Assembly: GCA_916048095.2 (NCBI GenBank)
Contig: OU696596.1
Location: 4,180,695-4,244,694 of the forward strand
DNA from: Sacculina carcini
Lineage: Eukaryota > Arthropoda > Thecostraca > Sacculinidae
DNA length: 64,000 bases
Direction of reading: 5' to 3'
The notes beneath the pieces are model-generated. The model searched no databases, was not told the origin of the DNA, and saw nothing but the letters and a program-made list of their open reading frames with translations. Made by a program: the position numbers and the translations under genes. Positions within the stretch are counted from its first letter, which is position 1. The number at the start of each line of letters is the position of its first letter. Below, in pieces: positions 20,825 through 31,805 of the stretch.

Positions 20825-21547
20825 TTATAAGGTTAGATATTCTGTTTTGTCAGGGTTGAGAGCAAGTTTACGTGAAGCAGCCCAAGAAGAAATCTGGGTG
20901 AGCAGCATAGAGACCAAATTTGAAGAATGAGGAGAAAGAGGAAAATAAATTTGGATGTCGTCAGCGTATACGTGAAATGAAACTGGATAGCTGCGGAGAA
21001 TAGGACAAAGGGATGATACGTATAAGTTGAAAAGTAAAGGGCCAAGAAGTGAGCCTTGTGGAACCCCAGAGGTGAGAGGAAAGTCGCACGATAAAGCCGC
21101 ATTACTGCGAACAGCATAGGAACGATCATTTAGATATGAGGTAAGAAGAGAAAGTGCAGTAGATCTGAGGCCTAGATGACCAGGATCGCAGCATAAGATT
21201 TCGTGGTCGACTAGATCGAAGGCAGCAGAAAAATCTAAGGAAATCAGAAGCGCGGAATTTCCAAATGAAAAATTAGAGAATAGATCATTGGAGAGGCAGA
21301 GAAGAAGTGTTTCGGTAGAGTGCTGAGATACAAAACCAGATTGGCAAGGATCGAGAACAGGCAAGATGATAGGCCGTAATTGAACAAGAATGGCAGATTC
21401 TAGAAGCTTGGAGGACAGAGATGGAATAGAAATTGGACGATAGTTGCATGGAAGAGAGGGATCAAGATTGGATTTTTTGAGAATCGGCAGTATAGCGGCA
21501 TGTTTGGAAGCTAAGAATGAACCGTGAAGGAAAGAAGAGTTAACCAT
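20825..21547 (-). pseudogene. Reverse transcriptase domain of CR1/L2-like LINE
   Basis: The RT motifs occur in order: LPILKKSNLDPSLPCNYRPI, SKLLE, CQSGFV, LDFSAAFDLVDHEIL (first catalytic Asp), SGVPQGSLLGPLLFNLY, FHVYADDIQIYF (YADD catalytic pair), then ASRKLALNPDKTEYL. Coding sense continues upstream of the first ATG across one stop, so 21547 is not the real start. The frame is lost after EYLTL, near a short tatttggt tandem tract (20,755-20,830). Confidence 0.9.
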
Positions 21548-21850
21548 ATATGTGAAAAGTGGAGTAAGGAGTATAATAGCATCAGAGAGAGCAGAAAATT
21601 ATATGGGGTCAGTGGGACATTTAGACCTCTGAAGTTTGGTAAGAAAACGTGCTATGGTAGACGGAGCAATCGAAGAAAAAGAGGAAACAGTGCTAAGGCA
21701 AGGAAGAAATTGGAGAGGAAAAGTGCTAGTGGGTAATTTGGATTGCAAGGATGCAATTTTACAAGAGAAAAATTAGGCGAATTCACTGGCAGATATTGAG
21801 CAAGATGACTTAGAAGAGCGACCAGAAATAGATTTCAGAGTTATCCATCG

Positions 21851-22356
21851 TGAGCGAGATTATTGGAGTTTATTGGAGATTATTGGAGTATTGGAGATTC
21901 ATATTCCTTTTCTCCTATGAATTTAATACAAATTTAATTGTATTAATTGTTTCGCACGACGGGCGGGCTTACATGCTAGAATTTTATTGTTTGTTTCGTG
22001 TTTGTGTTCTGAAATATTCCGCACAATGGGTGGGTTTATATATGAGGCGGGTTGAGGGAAAATATTATGTCAAAATAAAAATAAAAATATTCACACTTGG
22101 ACTTTTCTATTGAGTAAGACACTTAAGAGTTTTCATTTTCTTTTTTAACTTGGAATATTTTTTATGAATATCAATTTTTATAAATATTAATTCCATTTTA
22201 TGAACTCCTCCGCACAACGGGCGGGTTTTAATGGTATTATATATATATATATATATATAATACCATATCATATATATATATATATATATATATGATTTTA
22301 ACACTTATATTTATGGGGATGCCTAAAAGACACAGTTCACGCACTGAAGCCTGCAG
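21851..22356. other. AT-rich stretch with TA palindrome
   Basis: It holds three loose copies of a CCGCACAATGGGTGGG-like motif (about 21,955, 22,018 and 22,210) and a TA palindrome at 22,233-22,295. It is the left flank of the tandem array. No gene is visible. Confidence 0.5.
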
Positions 22357-23183
22357 CACTCAGTCAGTAGTTGAGTACAGGCATTCAACGTGAATGTACG
22401 AATAATTTCATTGTGTTTCGAGTCTACAGCAAAACGGACAGCAATTCGAGAACACACGCAAAATATAATGATATTTTCAAGCTCTCTTACATGTTGAAAA
22501 GTATTTATGATTAGAATGAACGCCCAGTTAACAATTATATATATATTGTGTATACTATTTATAACATCGATGTATAATATATGTGAGTTGGCTTATATCG
22601 TATTTAATTAATGTACACATAGTACAGCCAGGCTTTAAATCGGTTTTGTATCCTAGTAAATTCTGTTGAGTGTGAAAAGTTCAGAAACTGAAAAAGACCG
22701 CAATTTTACAAACAGTCCAATACATGCTTGCATGTTTCGTTTCACACGAATTTATTTGCAAAACATATTCTTTTTTCGAAAGCGTCAAAGTTTCAAATTT
22801 GATATGTGTGGAATATTTTTTTGACAATAGCCCAGAGCACTCTCTGCCAAAAATGGACTGACCAAAAAATTAAGTAGACGTGTAGCTTTGTCTGGCCACA
22901 AACCAGATCCAAAGCTACATACCCCCAATTCGGCCTTGATATCCTAAACCAACTACCCATTATGGACAGATTACATAAGAGGGTAAAGAAGAAGCAAAAT
23001 GATGAAATAATTTGGGACCAGAAGATGCACATAGCAATAAGTTATAATGCTTTTCTTGTCTAGTACCTCACACACAAACTCAACCCGACACAAACTCAAC
23101 CCCAAGCTAGTGATCATTTTTGACGTATAAGAGGAGGTACGCATTCTTCGTCCTCACGCTTGACTCGCTGATGAGGGACACAA
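22357..23183. other. Unit 1 left block
   Basis: No recognisable gene. The site ggccttgatatcc at about 22,930 is the uninterrupted target of the solo LTR found in units 2 and 3. A minus-strand frame here (PDKATRLLNFLV, FLAESALGYCQKN) is shared with the other units but I cannot assign it. Confidence 0.5.
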
Positions 23184-23338
23184 TGAGGCCGAATCCGTGG
23201 GATGAGGCTGAATCCGCGGGATAAGGCCGAATCCGCGGGATCGGGATGATGCCGAATCCGCGTGAGCAGGCTAAATCCGCGGGATGAGGCCGAATCCGCG
23301 GGATGAGGCCGAATCCGCGGGATGAGGCCGGCGGGGGG
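23184..23338. repeat. GC-rich 19-bp minisatellite (CCGCGG type), unit 1
   Basis: Seven to eight imperfect copies of gatgaggccgaatccgcgg. On the minus strand all frames stay open and give repeated IPRIRPHPADSASSRGFG-like peptides, an effect of the repeat rather than a sign of a gene. Confidence 0.9.
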
Positions 23339-23506
23339 AGATGACTGTCTCTTTTTAATTTCTTTTGGTTTTTCCTTCTTCGAAGATTTCTTTTGAAGAT
23401 TGTTGTGAAGACTGCGAGCTGCCGCCGACAAAACGAAAATCGGCAGCGTTTGGCGGAAAACGGGAACGACGTAAAATCCTTCGACAAACAAACAAAAAAA
23501 GTCCTT

Positions 23507-23945
23507 AAACAGACACAAATGACCTCAATTACCTTGAAAATGACCTCGGAGATCAACAAAACTAAGCCTATGACCTTCTTGCATCCATTTTACCCCTAGG
23601 GACCAAGTTTCATCAAAATCGGTCCAGTGGTTTAGAAAGAGATTGGGTAAACAGACACAAATGACCTCAATGACCTTGAAAATGACCTCGGAGGTCATCA
23701 AAACTTAGCCTATGATCTTCTTGCATCCATTTTACCGCTAGGGACTAAGTTTCATCAAAATCGGTCCAGTGGCTTAGGAGGAGATATGGTAAACAGACAC
23801 AAATGATCTCAATGATCTTGAAAATGACCTCGGAGGTCATCAAAACCTAGCCTATGACCTTCTTGCATCCATTTGACCGCTAGGGATAAAGTTTCATCAA
23901 AATCGGTCCAATGGTTTAGGAGGAGATAGGATACAAACAGACATT
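23507..23945. repeat. 142-bp satellite, three copies (unit 1 only)
   Basis: Units start at about 23507, 23649 and 23791 with aaacagacacaaatga and end with agtttcatcaaaatcggtcc and a ggtttaggaggagat-like string. I recall the last phrase from dispersed repeats in other invertebrate genomes. Units 2 and 3 have lost this region. Confidence 0.85.
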
Positions 23946-24039
23946 TAGAAAATTTGCAATCAGTGCAGGGCAAAATAACCATCAGTTTGGACCTTCGGGC
24001 CGAATTGGAAAATGCTGCAGTCGTTTCTGTTTGTCGTTT

Positions 24040-24670
24040 CTCGCAAACAGCGCGTGTTGCTCAACGGTAGAACGTCACAGGGGTCCGATGTAACCAGCCG
24101 AGTGCCGGAGGGATCCATACTGAGTCCGTACTGAGTCCGCTCCTGTTTGACATACTCGCCAATGACCTAGCAGTGAGCTTGGGAGACTCGGCGCTACTCT
24201 ACGCTGACGATATCATCAATTCTTCATTGTGTCGAGATGGCTACAGATGGCCAGATTCTACAGTGTCTAATTGGCCGTTTTTGTACCTGCTGCGGTGAAT
24301 GCGAGTTGAGACTTGACTCAATCAAATGTTGAAAGCTCAGCGTTACACTCAGAAAGCAGTTGTGCTCGTGCGAGTATAAAATTGGCGGTGAAATAGTACA
24401 GACGATTTGCGTGGTTCGTGTCCTGGGTGTCATGATTAATCTAATCTCACCGTCCTGGGTGTCATGATAAATCTAATCTCACCGTCCTGGGTGTCATGAT
24501 GAATATAATCTCACCGTCCTGGGTGTCATGATGAATCTAATCTCACCGTCCTGGGTGTCATGATGAATCTAATCTCACCGTCCTGGGTGTCATGATGAAT
24601 CTAATCTCACCGTCCTGGGTGTCATGATGAACGATAAACTCACCTTCGACCCACATGCTGAAACCATTAC
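24040..24670 (+). pseudogene. Non-LTR RT fragment with 32-bp minisatellite, unit 1
   Basis: The fullest copy: RKQRVLLNGRTSQGSDVTSR, VPEGSILS, a duplicated tactgagtccg, SPLLFDILANDLAVSLGD, LLYADDI, then LRKQLCSCEYKIGGE and VLGVMIN, where the minisatellite array has grown, then MNDKLTFDPHAETI. Motif order fits a CR1/jockey-type RT; frameshifts make it a pseudogene. Units 2 and 3 keep only the part from LRKQLCS on. Confidence 0.78.
24420..24631. repeat. 32-bp minisatellite, 7 copies, unit 1
   Basis: Copies start at 24421 and then every 32 bp. The second copy has the same ataaatc variant as the second copy at 10,568, so the array order predates the tandem amplification. Confidence 0.93.
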
Positions 24671-25022
24671 TCAGGTAATTGTGCGATTAATTGGTTAGGT
24701 AATTGTGTGAGTGGTTGGTTAGGTAATTTTGCAGGTATTGTTACCTAAAAATACCCCCTTACACAAAAATACCCAATTACCCCAAAAATACCCACCCAAC
24801 CCGACGTTGAAGACCTCATTCAGCACAGTTTATTTCGACCTCTCTAGATAAGCCATGAACAAATCAACTGCGCTAATCACAATGTTTTCGCTCAATTATT
24901 TACAGCAGCCATTTGGCGATGCAATTGTTACTGAAATTCTTTGCCGATGAAAACTTGTGTTTGAGCAAAAACATTTTCGAGCACGACCTTGGTTGTTTTT
25001 ATATTTATTTTTATATTAATTA
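24671..25022. repeat. Block P leader, unit 1
   Basis: Same leader as at 10,787, with no gene. Confidence 0.7.
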
Positions 25023-25563
25023 ACGTGTGTATATACCTTTTTGAGCACCAGAAACTAAACCAATTTGAAACCTCATTATTCCATGTGTGCCCTAAAGTGA
25101 CTACAACAAAAAACAGCTGACATATAATATATTCATGTAAAATAGGTGTTTTCTGTATATATGAATGTGCTGTGTTTTTACACTACGCCACAAAAGGTTT
25201 TATTTTTAGACGCAGTGGCTTGGAAATACCTGGAAAAAACATCAAAACAACTGTGTGTGGAAGTCATGTGCTTGGCACGTGAATTTTGCAAACTGCAGCT
25301 GCACACATGTGCCAAGCACATGACTTCCACACACAGTTGTTTTGATGTTTTTTCCAGGTATTTTCAAGCCACCGCGTCAAAAAATAGAACCTTTTGTGGC
25401 GTAGTGTAAAAACACAGCACATTTATATATACAGAAAACACCTATTTTACATGAATATATTATATGTCAGCTGTTTTTGTTGTAGTCACTTTAGGGCACA
25501 CATGGAATAATGAGGTTTCAAATTGGTTTCGTTTCTGGTGCTCAAAAAGGTATATACACACGT
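25023..25563. mobile_element. Fold-back element, unit 1
   Basis: Palindrome of 541 bp flanked by TA. It has arm mismatches not in copy B (gtttta against gttcta; tcaaaaaat against tctaaaaat), so only one strand keeps the long open frame. The terminal motif is present three times on the right. Confidence 0.8.
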
Positions 25564-25636
25564 TATATAGTATATAGACACGTTATATAGTATATACACA
25601 CGTTATATTAAGTATATATATACATATCTATATATA

Positions 25637-26074
25637 CTTGTGCGCCGGCGCGTTGTCGTGCAGCAGGACGACCCGGCGACGTTCGGGGCGCACTTCGGCC
25701 AGCTGCTGCTGCAGGCGTTCGAGCTGCTGCTGGTAGAAGGCAGCGTCGATGCACTGTTCTTAGGCAGCAGCTCCCACATGACGATTCCCCTTGTGTCCCA
25801 GATGACGTAGAGCATGGCATTCTTGGTGTGCAGATCACCCTTGGCCTCTAGCTCCGGTTTCGCATCGGCATCGACCCACTGCATCGACATCTCCGTCCTT
25901 GAATCGCTTGAACCAGTTGTTGGCCGTTTGACTGGTGAGGGTCCCGACGCCGAATGCAGCGTTGATACCGGAGACCGGTTGGCTCGCATTCTTGCCGGAG
26001 CCGAAGCCGTAGAGGAGCAACAGGCGCTGCTGGTCTTTCGAAAGCCACCCATCCAACAATACAAAAACTAACAT
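25637..26074 (-). pseudogene. mariner-type transposase fragment, unit 1
   Basis: Same deletion and frameshift as copy B. The N-terminus is changed: the sequence upstream of LLDGWLSKDQQR differs from copy B, as the flank was replaced by other repeat DNA after cccatccaacaa. Confidence 0.82.
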
Positions 26075-26266
26075 AATGCACGATTATGAGATAGCACTCA
26101 GATATGGTATTTTTAGTTTTTTTTTCAATGCACACGCACACATATATACATATATACATACATATACACGAGGAATTCAGCGCGAAGCTTGAGTATACAT
26201 TACACCGGCAGTACCCAAGATGGATTTGAAGAATACAGCCTCTAAGCATCCCAAGGCGAAGGAGGA

Positions 26267-26572
26267 ATGATGCTTGAAGCGTCTGTATACACTACACCGG
26301 CAGTATCAACTATGGATTTAATGAATAAAGCCTTTAATTGTCCCTACCACGACCAAGAATATGGAAACATCGCCAATCAACAAGCCACAAAACAGCTTCT
26401 CCAAGAAGATTCAGGCGAAAAAGTGGTGGTGATTGGTGGTGGCGAAAAAGTGGTGAAAATAGTTCATGTGAATTCCACAAGTGTGAATGAAATTTGTGTG
26501 ATCGTGAATAGCTTAAAAAGTGTTGAAACTGATACTCAATCAAATATATGTCCAGCTATTGTGCAACACTAG
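26267..26572 (+). CDS. 101-codon ORF of unknown nature, unit 1
   Basis: Starts MMLEASVYTTPAVSTMDLMN and has a middle part GEKVVVIGGGEKVV. It matches no family I recognise. The sequence before it shows a related motif (tacaccggcagta then atggattt) about 97 bp upstream, so the start region looks tandemly duplicated. It is open and almost identical in all three units but broken at 15.9 kb. It could be a TE gag or ORF1 remnant; coding status is unproven. Confidence 0.3.
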   Translation: MMLEASVYTTPAVSTMDLMNKAFNCPYHDQEYGNIANQQATKQLLQEDSGEKVVVIGGGEKVVKIVHVNSTSVNEICVIVNSLKSVETDTQSNICPAIVQH

Positions 26573-27043
26573 CTCCTATCCTCATTATGCTTTCATTATG
26601 TATAAGCAGCATTGATAAACGTATAATATGCACTGTTTAATCATTGTACAAGCTATGAATACACGTTTCATGCATGTGTGTCTACATATACGTGTTCAAA
26701 CCCACACATACACGGACTTTGTTCAAGTTTGTATTTGTGTGTATGTGTGTGTGTGTGTGTGCGTGTGTGTGTAGTTTTGCAGTGGCCGCCCTATCACATG
26801 CTTAAATCCCGTCTTGCACGATGCTTGCACGCTTGAGTCACGGCAAACACCCCCTCTATCCCACACACTGTTCCCCCACTATGTTCACCTGGCAGTTTGT
26901 ATTAACTTTTCGTTGCATGTGAATATTCAAATTGAATCATTGATATTTTGCTCACACAGTGGTTGATTATGTGACTCATGACTAGGGCTACTAAAAATAT
27001 AAACGTTACATAAAGTAATTGTAGTAAACGTTACAAAAAGTAA
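26573..27043. repeat. Block T, unit 1, first copy
   Basis: CA-rich non-coding block that recurs at 30,267-30,720 in the same unit. The first copy ends in aaagtaa followed by the LINE fragment, the second continues with ttacagtaattg. Confidence 0.65.
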
Positions 27044-28330
27044 GGGTGAGGTACAACGGACAATCATCTCACACACGCAACTTAACAAACGGAGCCCCTC
27101 AGGGCTCCGTTTTAGCACCAACACTATTCAATCTATACGTAAATGACATGCCAGCACCCAACAGTCTATGCATACAGATATCATCATATGCAGACGACAT
27201 AACAATCACAAGCACACAAAGACACGCCGACACAGCAGTGCACACACTACAACCTTACATCAACACACTACAACAATGGTTTACCGCAAACCAACTGAAC
27301 ATTGCACCGGCCAAATCCACAGCCACACACATTACCAACTGGACATCCGAACACAACTACACACCACAAATTACTATCAACAACACGATCATCCCACACA
27401 CGCACACACCAAAAATACTAGGCGTCACATACGACACACACCTCTCATTCAAACAACACATCAGCAACATCAAAACCAAAGTCACTCCACTCCTTAACCC
27501 ACTGAAATCACTCTCACACACAACTTTCTGACACAACAAAGACACCACAACCACCATATACAAACAACACATCCAACCCGCGATATAATATGCCAGCCCC
27601 GCATGGGCTAGCAATCTCACAACACGCCACACCAACACACTTCAAACACTTCAAAACACCGCACTCAGAAAAATTACAGGATGCACAGCCACCACACCAG
27701 TAGACCACCTCCATCACGAAACTAAAATCCTCAAATTGACACACCACCTAGACATGAGAGGAACACAAACACTCGCAGCAGCAGTCACCAGCACAGCACA
27801 TCCACTATATCACCTCACAACACAAGACAACACAAACAGAAACATAAAAACAACACCAAGCACACTTTACCACAGACAAATTTTCACATCACTTCCACCA
27901 GCTCCCCCACGCACATCAATCAAGAAACACATACACACATAGATCGCACGGAAAGCCATACACTCACTACAATACAATACACTCCTACAAAGACACCCAC
28001 CGGACATACTCAAATCAGAAAACACACTCACACGCCAATGCAAGGTGCATCTGGCCAGGTTGAGATGCGGTCATCATCCTGCCCTTCTGTCATATCAGAA
28101 AAGGTTGAATGACTCAATCGATGACACCTGTCCAGATTGCAATTCAGCACCACACACCATCACACACATCATGGAACACTGCACAGCACACACACAACTT
28201 AGACGCCAACACAAAATAAATTCAGTCAGAGACCTGTGGAACAACCCGGTCGGTGCCGTGTCTTTCCTCAGGAGCTCGAGGTTGCTCGGCCAGACAACTT
28301 GAGGAACAACAACAACAACAACAACAACAA
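27044..28330 (+). pseudogene. Jockey-like RT fragment L4, unit 1
   Basis: RT palm with APQGSVLAPTLFNLYVNDMP and intact SYADDITITS, then the same motif order as L3. In-frame stops at 27529 (TGA), 27586 (TAA) and 27940 (TAG) end any function. The C-terminal Cys-His module (CPDC...H...H...C) and closing SFLRSSRLLGQTT are at 28,045-28,302, then (CAA)n. Confidence 0.85.
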
Positions 28331-29643
28331 TGTACGAGCGTGAGTGTATGCAAGTGTGTTACATGCAGTTCGCTCATTATTGAGCTATGTATGCTGTAAT
28401 TTAATAAGACGAAAATGGCTGGTTGATCCCATGCAATTGGATAACTGAGTTAATTTTGGAAAATAAAGCATGATGGCTGTCAACCACCGAGTTTCGACAC
28501 AAATATTCGCCCTTGCACACACACACATGCGCATCTATACACACACAAACATATGAAAAAGTCCTCGTATCTATTGCATGACTCACAAATTATCTCGATT
28601 AAGTTCAAGACTCACAATCAACCCCCGTTGCAGTAGTGCGTCAAAGCATTGGAAGCGCTCGATACAGGAAAAATTCGCTACTTACAACAAATAACTCCTC
28701 TGTCGTGAATTGCACAGCGAGGACTTGCCATTGACATTGTTTTCATTGATATTTATAACTTTAAAGTATCAATTTAAAAATTATCAACCTCAATTTATTC
28801 AGGAAGACGATTTGTTTTAAAGCACATCAGGAGGAGCAATGGAGGGAATAACAAAAATGTGCAATAAAGATGGAGAAACTGGTCACAAATAGACGCAAAT
28901 GCTTCTTGAAAAAACACGTGAGCCGTGAAAAAATACGAAACCAATCAAGTTTGAAAGAGCCGTGAGAAGCCGCTAAGTCGATGAACCGGTTGGTTTATCG
29001 ACATAATGCAAAAGCTGTGTAAACCGAGTTGATGCTGCGGGTATTGTATTCTTTCACGCTTGTGCGAAGAGGCTTGTGCGTGTGTGTGTGTGCTCCCGTA
29101 TTTCACTGTGTGAGCGTGGAACATCACTGCCCCACGCGCGCCTGACTGTAATATATTTTAGTTTTTTGAGTTTCGCTACATATCATGCAAAAACGAAATC
29201 CATTTTAGCGAAGCGATAATTCAAGCAAGTCAACAAGCCTTTCAAGCAAGCCAGATTAATAAAAAACACACTACCAAGCAAAACAATTGATGAAATTATC
29301 AGAGGAAAAACAAACATAAAACTAAATACCATATCTGATCCTGGAAAACATTTAAAATTGGTCACCGTATGTCACAACGGCGCCAGAAAATAGCGATACA
29401 TAATTTTCAACATTTACATAGTTATGTTTCATTGAAAAAATATTATAAAAAAGGAAATAATGGATGAAACTATATGAAACTAAATAAAAGCTATATTTTT
29501 GAGTGAAAATATAACAAAAAAGTTTTTAAAGTCATCGGGACAAAGCAGAAATTGGGCGCAAAAACATAATACTAATTGCGACAACTAACCGTGCTTTATG
29601 TACTTTGAGCAGACAAGTCAATTGTTTGTGATGAAGCGGATAA
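28331..29643. other. Block Q then AT-rich unassigned stretch, unit 1
   Basis: Block Q runs to about 28,755; then a stretch not seen in the older copies begins and leads into the gypsy pol tail. A plus-strand run (QARLIKNTLPSKTIDEII) near 29,230 is open but unassigned. A ggcgcc motif at about 29,379 could be read as a primer-binding site on the minus strand, without further support. Confidence 0.4.
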
Positions 29644-29829
29644 ATGATTACACCAACAGCGCCGGCGATGTTGCCAGAAACAGCAGCTGAATCACACGAG
29701 ACTGCGCCGGTGAGCGAGCGCCGCGAGATGTCAGCCAGTGAGACGTCATCGGCGCCTGAACCAGTAAGACGTAGTCAACGAGCTCGCCGCCGGCCCCGTC
29801 ATTTTTGCTGCGATAATTTGTATGATTAA
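29644..29829 (+). pseudogene. Gypsy pol C-terminal tail, second family, unit 1
   Basis: The last 61 codons end APEPVRRSQRARRRPRHF and CCDNLYD, the basic R-R-S-x-R-x-R-R-P-R tail usual at the end of gypsy polyproteins. An LTR start lies about 80 bp downstream. The rest of pol is not present. Confidence 0.55.
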
Positions 29830-29911
29830 TTTTGTTGTCATAGCATATCCTCTTCATGTTTCAGCTTGTTATTTCCTAAGTTGTTTATGTGATCTATAGG
29901 ATCAGGGGGCG

Positions 29912-30266
29912 TGTGGAGTTTGTATGCGTGTTTGTGTGTGTGTGTGTGTGCGTGTGGGTCTGTTTGTATTTGTGTGTGCGTCAAAGTGTATGTACGAGCA
30001 AGTGTGATTTAGTGTTTGCTATCCTTTTTCGTTGTCCAGTGCTTGAAGCGGCGTCACGTGACTCGTACTCTTTAAGGTTATATAAGCGCTATGTTCCATT
30101 GTGAAGGAGGAGTGAGTGATTAGTTGCGGCCGTGAGAGCTGAGCGTGCGCTTGAGTGAGTTGTGGTGCGAGATTGGTCGATTATTGTGTGTGGTGTGTGT
30201 GCGTATATTCCAGTGAACCCGTGCGCGAGTGTGCACGCAATATACAGGTGTTTATTTTTAATTACA
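29912..30266 (+). mobile_element. Gypsy LTR, second family, unit 1
   Basis: Begins TGTGGAG after a purine-rich atcagggggcg and ends TTAATTACA, 355 bp. A TATA box (ttatataagcgc at 30,079) lies well placed for an LTR promoter. Right of it block T sequence starts (tatgtataagcagc), which also stands alone at 26,598, so the right border is supported by an LTR-free copy. Confidence 0.65.
30073..30090 (+). promoter_or_regulatory. TATA box of LTR
   Basis: ggttatataagcgc inside the LTR, about 190 bp before its end; likely core promoter. Identical in units 2 and 3. Confidence 0.45.
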
Positions 30267-30944
30267 TATGTATAAGCAGCAATGATAAACGTATAATATG
30301 CACTGTTCAATCATAGTACAAGCTATGAATACACGTTTCATGCATGTGTGTCTACATATACGTGTTCAAACCCACACATACACGGACTTTGTTCAAGTTT
30401 GTATGTGAGTGTGTGTGTGCTTGTGTGTGTGTGTGTGTGTAGTTTTGCAGTGGCCGCCCTATCACATGCTTAAATCCCGTCTTGCACGATGCTTGCACGC
30501 TTGAGTCACGGCAAACACCCCCTCTATCCCACACAATGTTCCCCCACTATGTTCACGTGGCATATTGTATTAACTTTTCGTTGCATGTGAATATTCACAT
30601 TGAATCATTGATATTTTGCTCACACAGTGGTTGATTATGTGACTCATGACTAGGGCTACTAAAAATATAAACGTTACATAAAGTAATTGTAGTAAACGTT
30701 ACATAAAGTAATTACAGTAATTGTTTTCGAGAAAAAGTAATCTTAAACAACTTATTCTTCTGAAAAGTTAAAGTTTTGATAATGTAACTATATCTCTTAG
30801 TAGTGATCCCAACAATGCTTTTTGTGTTGCTTCAGCTGGCAATTTCTTGCGCCAGTACGTATGTCTGTTTGAGCGTATACACTGTATATGTGTGTGCTTG
30901 TGTGTGTGTGTGTGTATATGTGTGTGCTATATGTATGCTTGTCT
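30267..30944. repeat. Block T second copy and TG tract, unit 1
   Basis: Repeats 26,590-27,043 closely, then continues to the TG tract at 30,896-30,925 and the site where the 556-bp element sits in the older copy. No gene is visible. Confidence 0.6.
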
Positions 30945-31805
30945 CCCGTCCTAATGTAAGTAACCTATGCTTACAGTCTTATGATAAGGCACTCTTACGG
31001 TGCTTGAACTCAAACGTGGTAGAGAGGCGCTGCCTCACTGCCTGAAATCGATCTCTCTGCACATGCTACTTTCCGCTCAATTAAATGCGTATTGACGAGT
31101 ATCATTGCGCAATATTGACTATGGAGAGTTCATGCTTCGTCAGCCGTAGTCACACGAGGCCAATTAATGGTATATATGGTCCCTGGTCTTGCGAACGATT
31201 GACCCGGCTAGTTGTTGGCTTGGTCAGTAGTAGGCATGCGAGTGGTCATACGAGGCCAGTAATTGGCAGTTCAAACAGTCTCCTGAGTTAATATTGATAA
31301 CTCTTTGTTTTTTATACTATTATCAAATTATCTTTGAAATAAGACACGTAAAGATGTACAAAACGTCAATTAGACTCGTTTCTATATAATAAAATTCTAC
31401 ATCCGATGACAATTGGGGCTAATTCTAAAAAAATTAAAATAAATAAAACAGGTTTTTTGCATAAAAACCGCAACCAAAATAACTTTTTTTGAATCACTAA
31501 CTGTGAAATAAGATCATGATGAGAGTGTGCAACATTTTGTCAGCCTACTTCGTGGTCGAGCGGAATCATGCAGATATACAGTACAGTGTCCAAACACTTC
31601 GTGCGATCGTATGGTTTCATATGAGGGACCCTGCGGTCATGGGATAAGAATACTGCCGCCGTACCCGCTGCGTATCGTAAGAGGCGACTAAAAGCGGACC
31701 CCTCTGCTTCTTTCCTCCCTGTACTGCCACACCAAGGGGGGAGCGATAATCCAACAGGGTTGGCACCCCCTAGAATTTATTGCAGCTGTCTCCTATTATA
31801 TCCCC
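30945..31805. repeat. Block S, unit 1
   Basis: Equals 14,141-15,010. The hairpins near 31,630-31,775 are damaged: CCCTG faces CATGG, and the long CCAAGGGGG stem has lost its partner. Confidence 0.6.

Larger units (their letters stand above)
19691..21850 (-). mobile_element. CR1/L2-like LINE, minus strand, 5'-truncated and mutated
   Basis: A non-LTR retrotransposon whose 3' tail (TTG)n lies at 19,691-19,705 and whose RT lies further right. The 3' stretch between tail and protein has no coding sense but ends with the same sequence as the 432-bp insertions in the tandem units. The 5' limit near 21,850 is approximate. An in-frame stop just before FSALSDAIILL (about 21,600) and a break after the active site show that it is dead. 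Confidence 0.8.

Noticed and set aside
23107-23559. 150-codon minus-strand frame with repeated Pro/Arg-rich peptide
   Set aside because: The repeated part is the 19-bp GC-rich minisatellite and the rest has no recognised domain.
29370-29395. Primer-binding site on the minus strand (ggcgcc motif)
   Set aside because: No LTR end with a terminal CA lies beside it and the tRNA match cannot be tested here.
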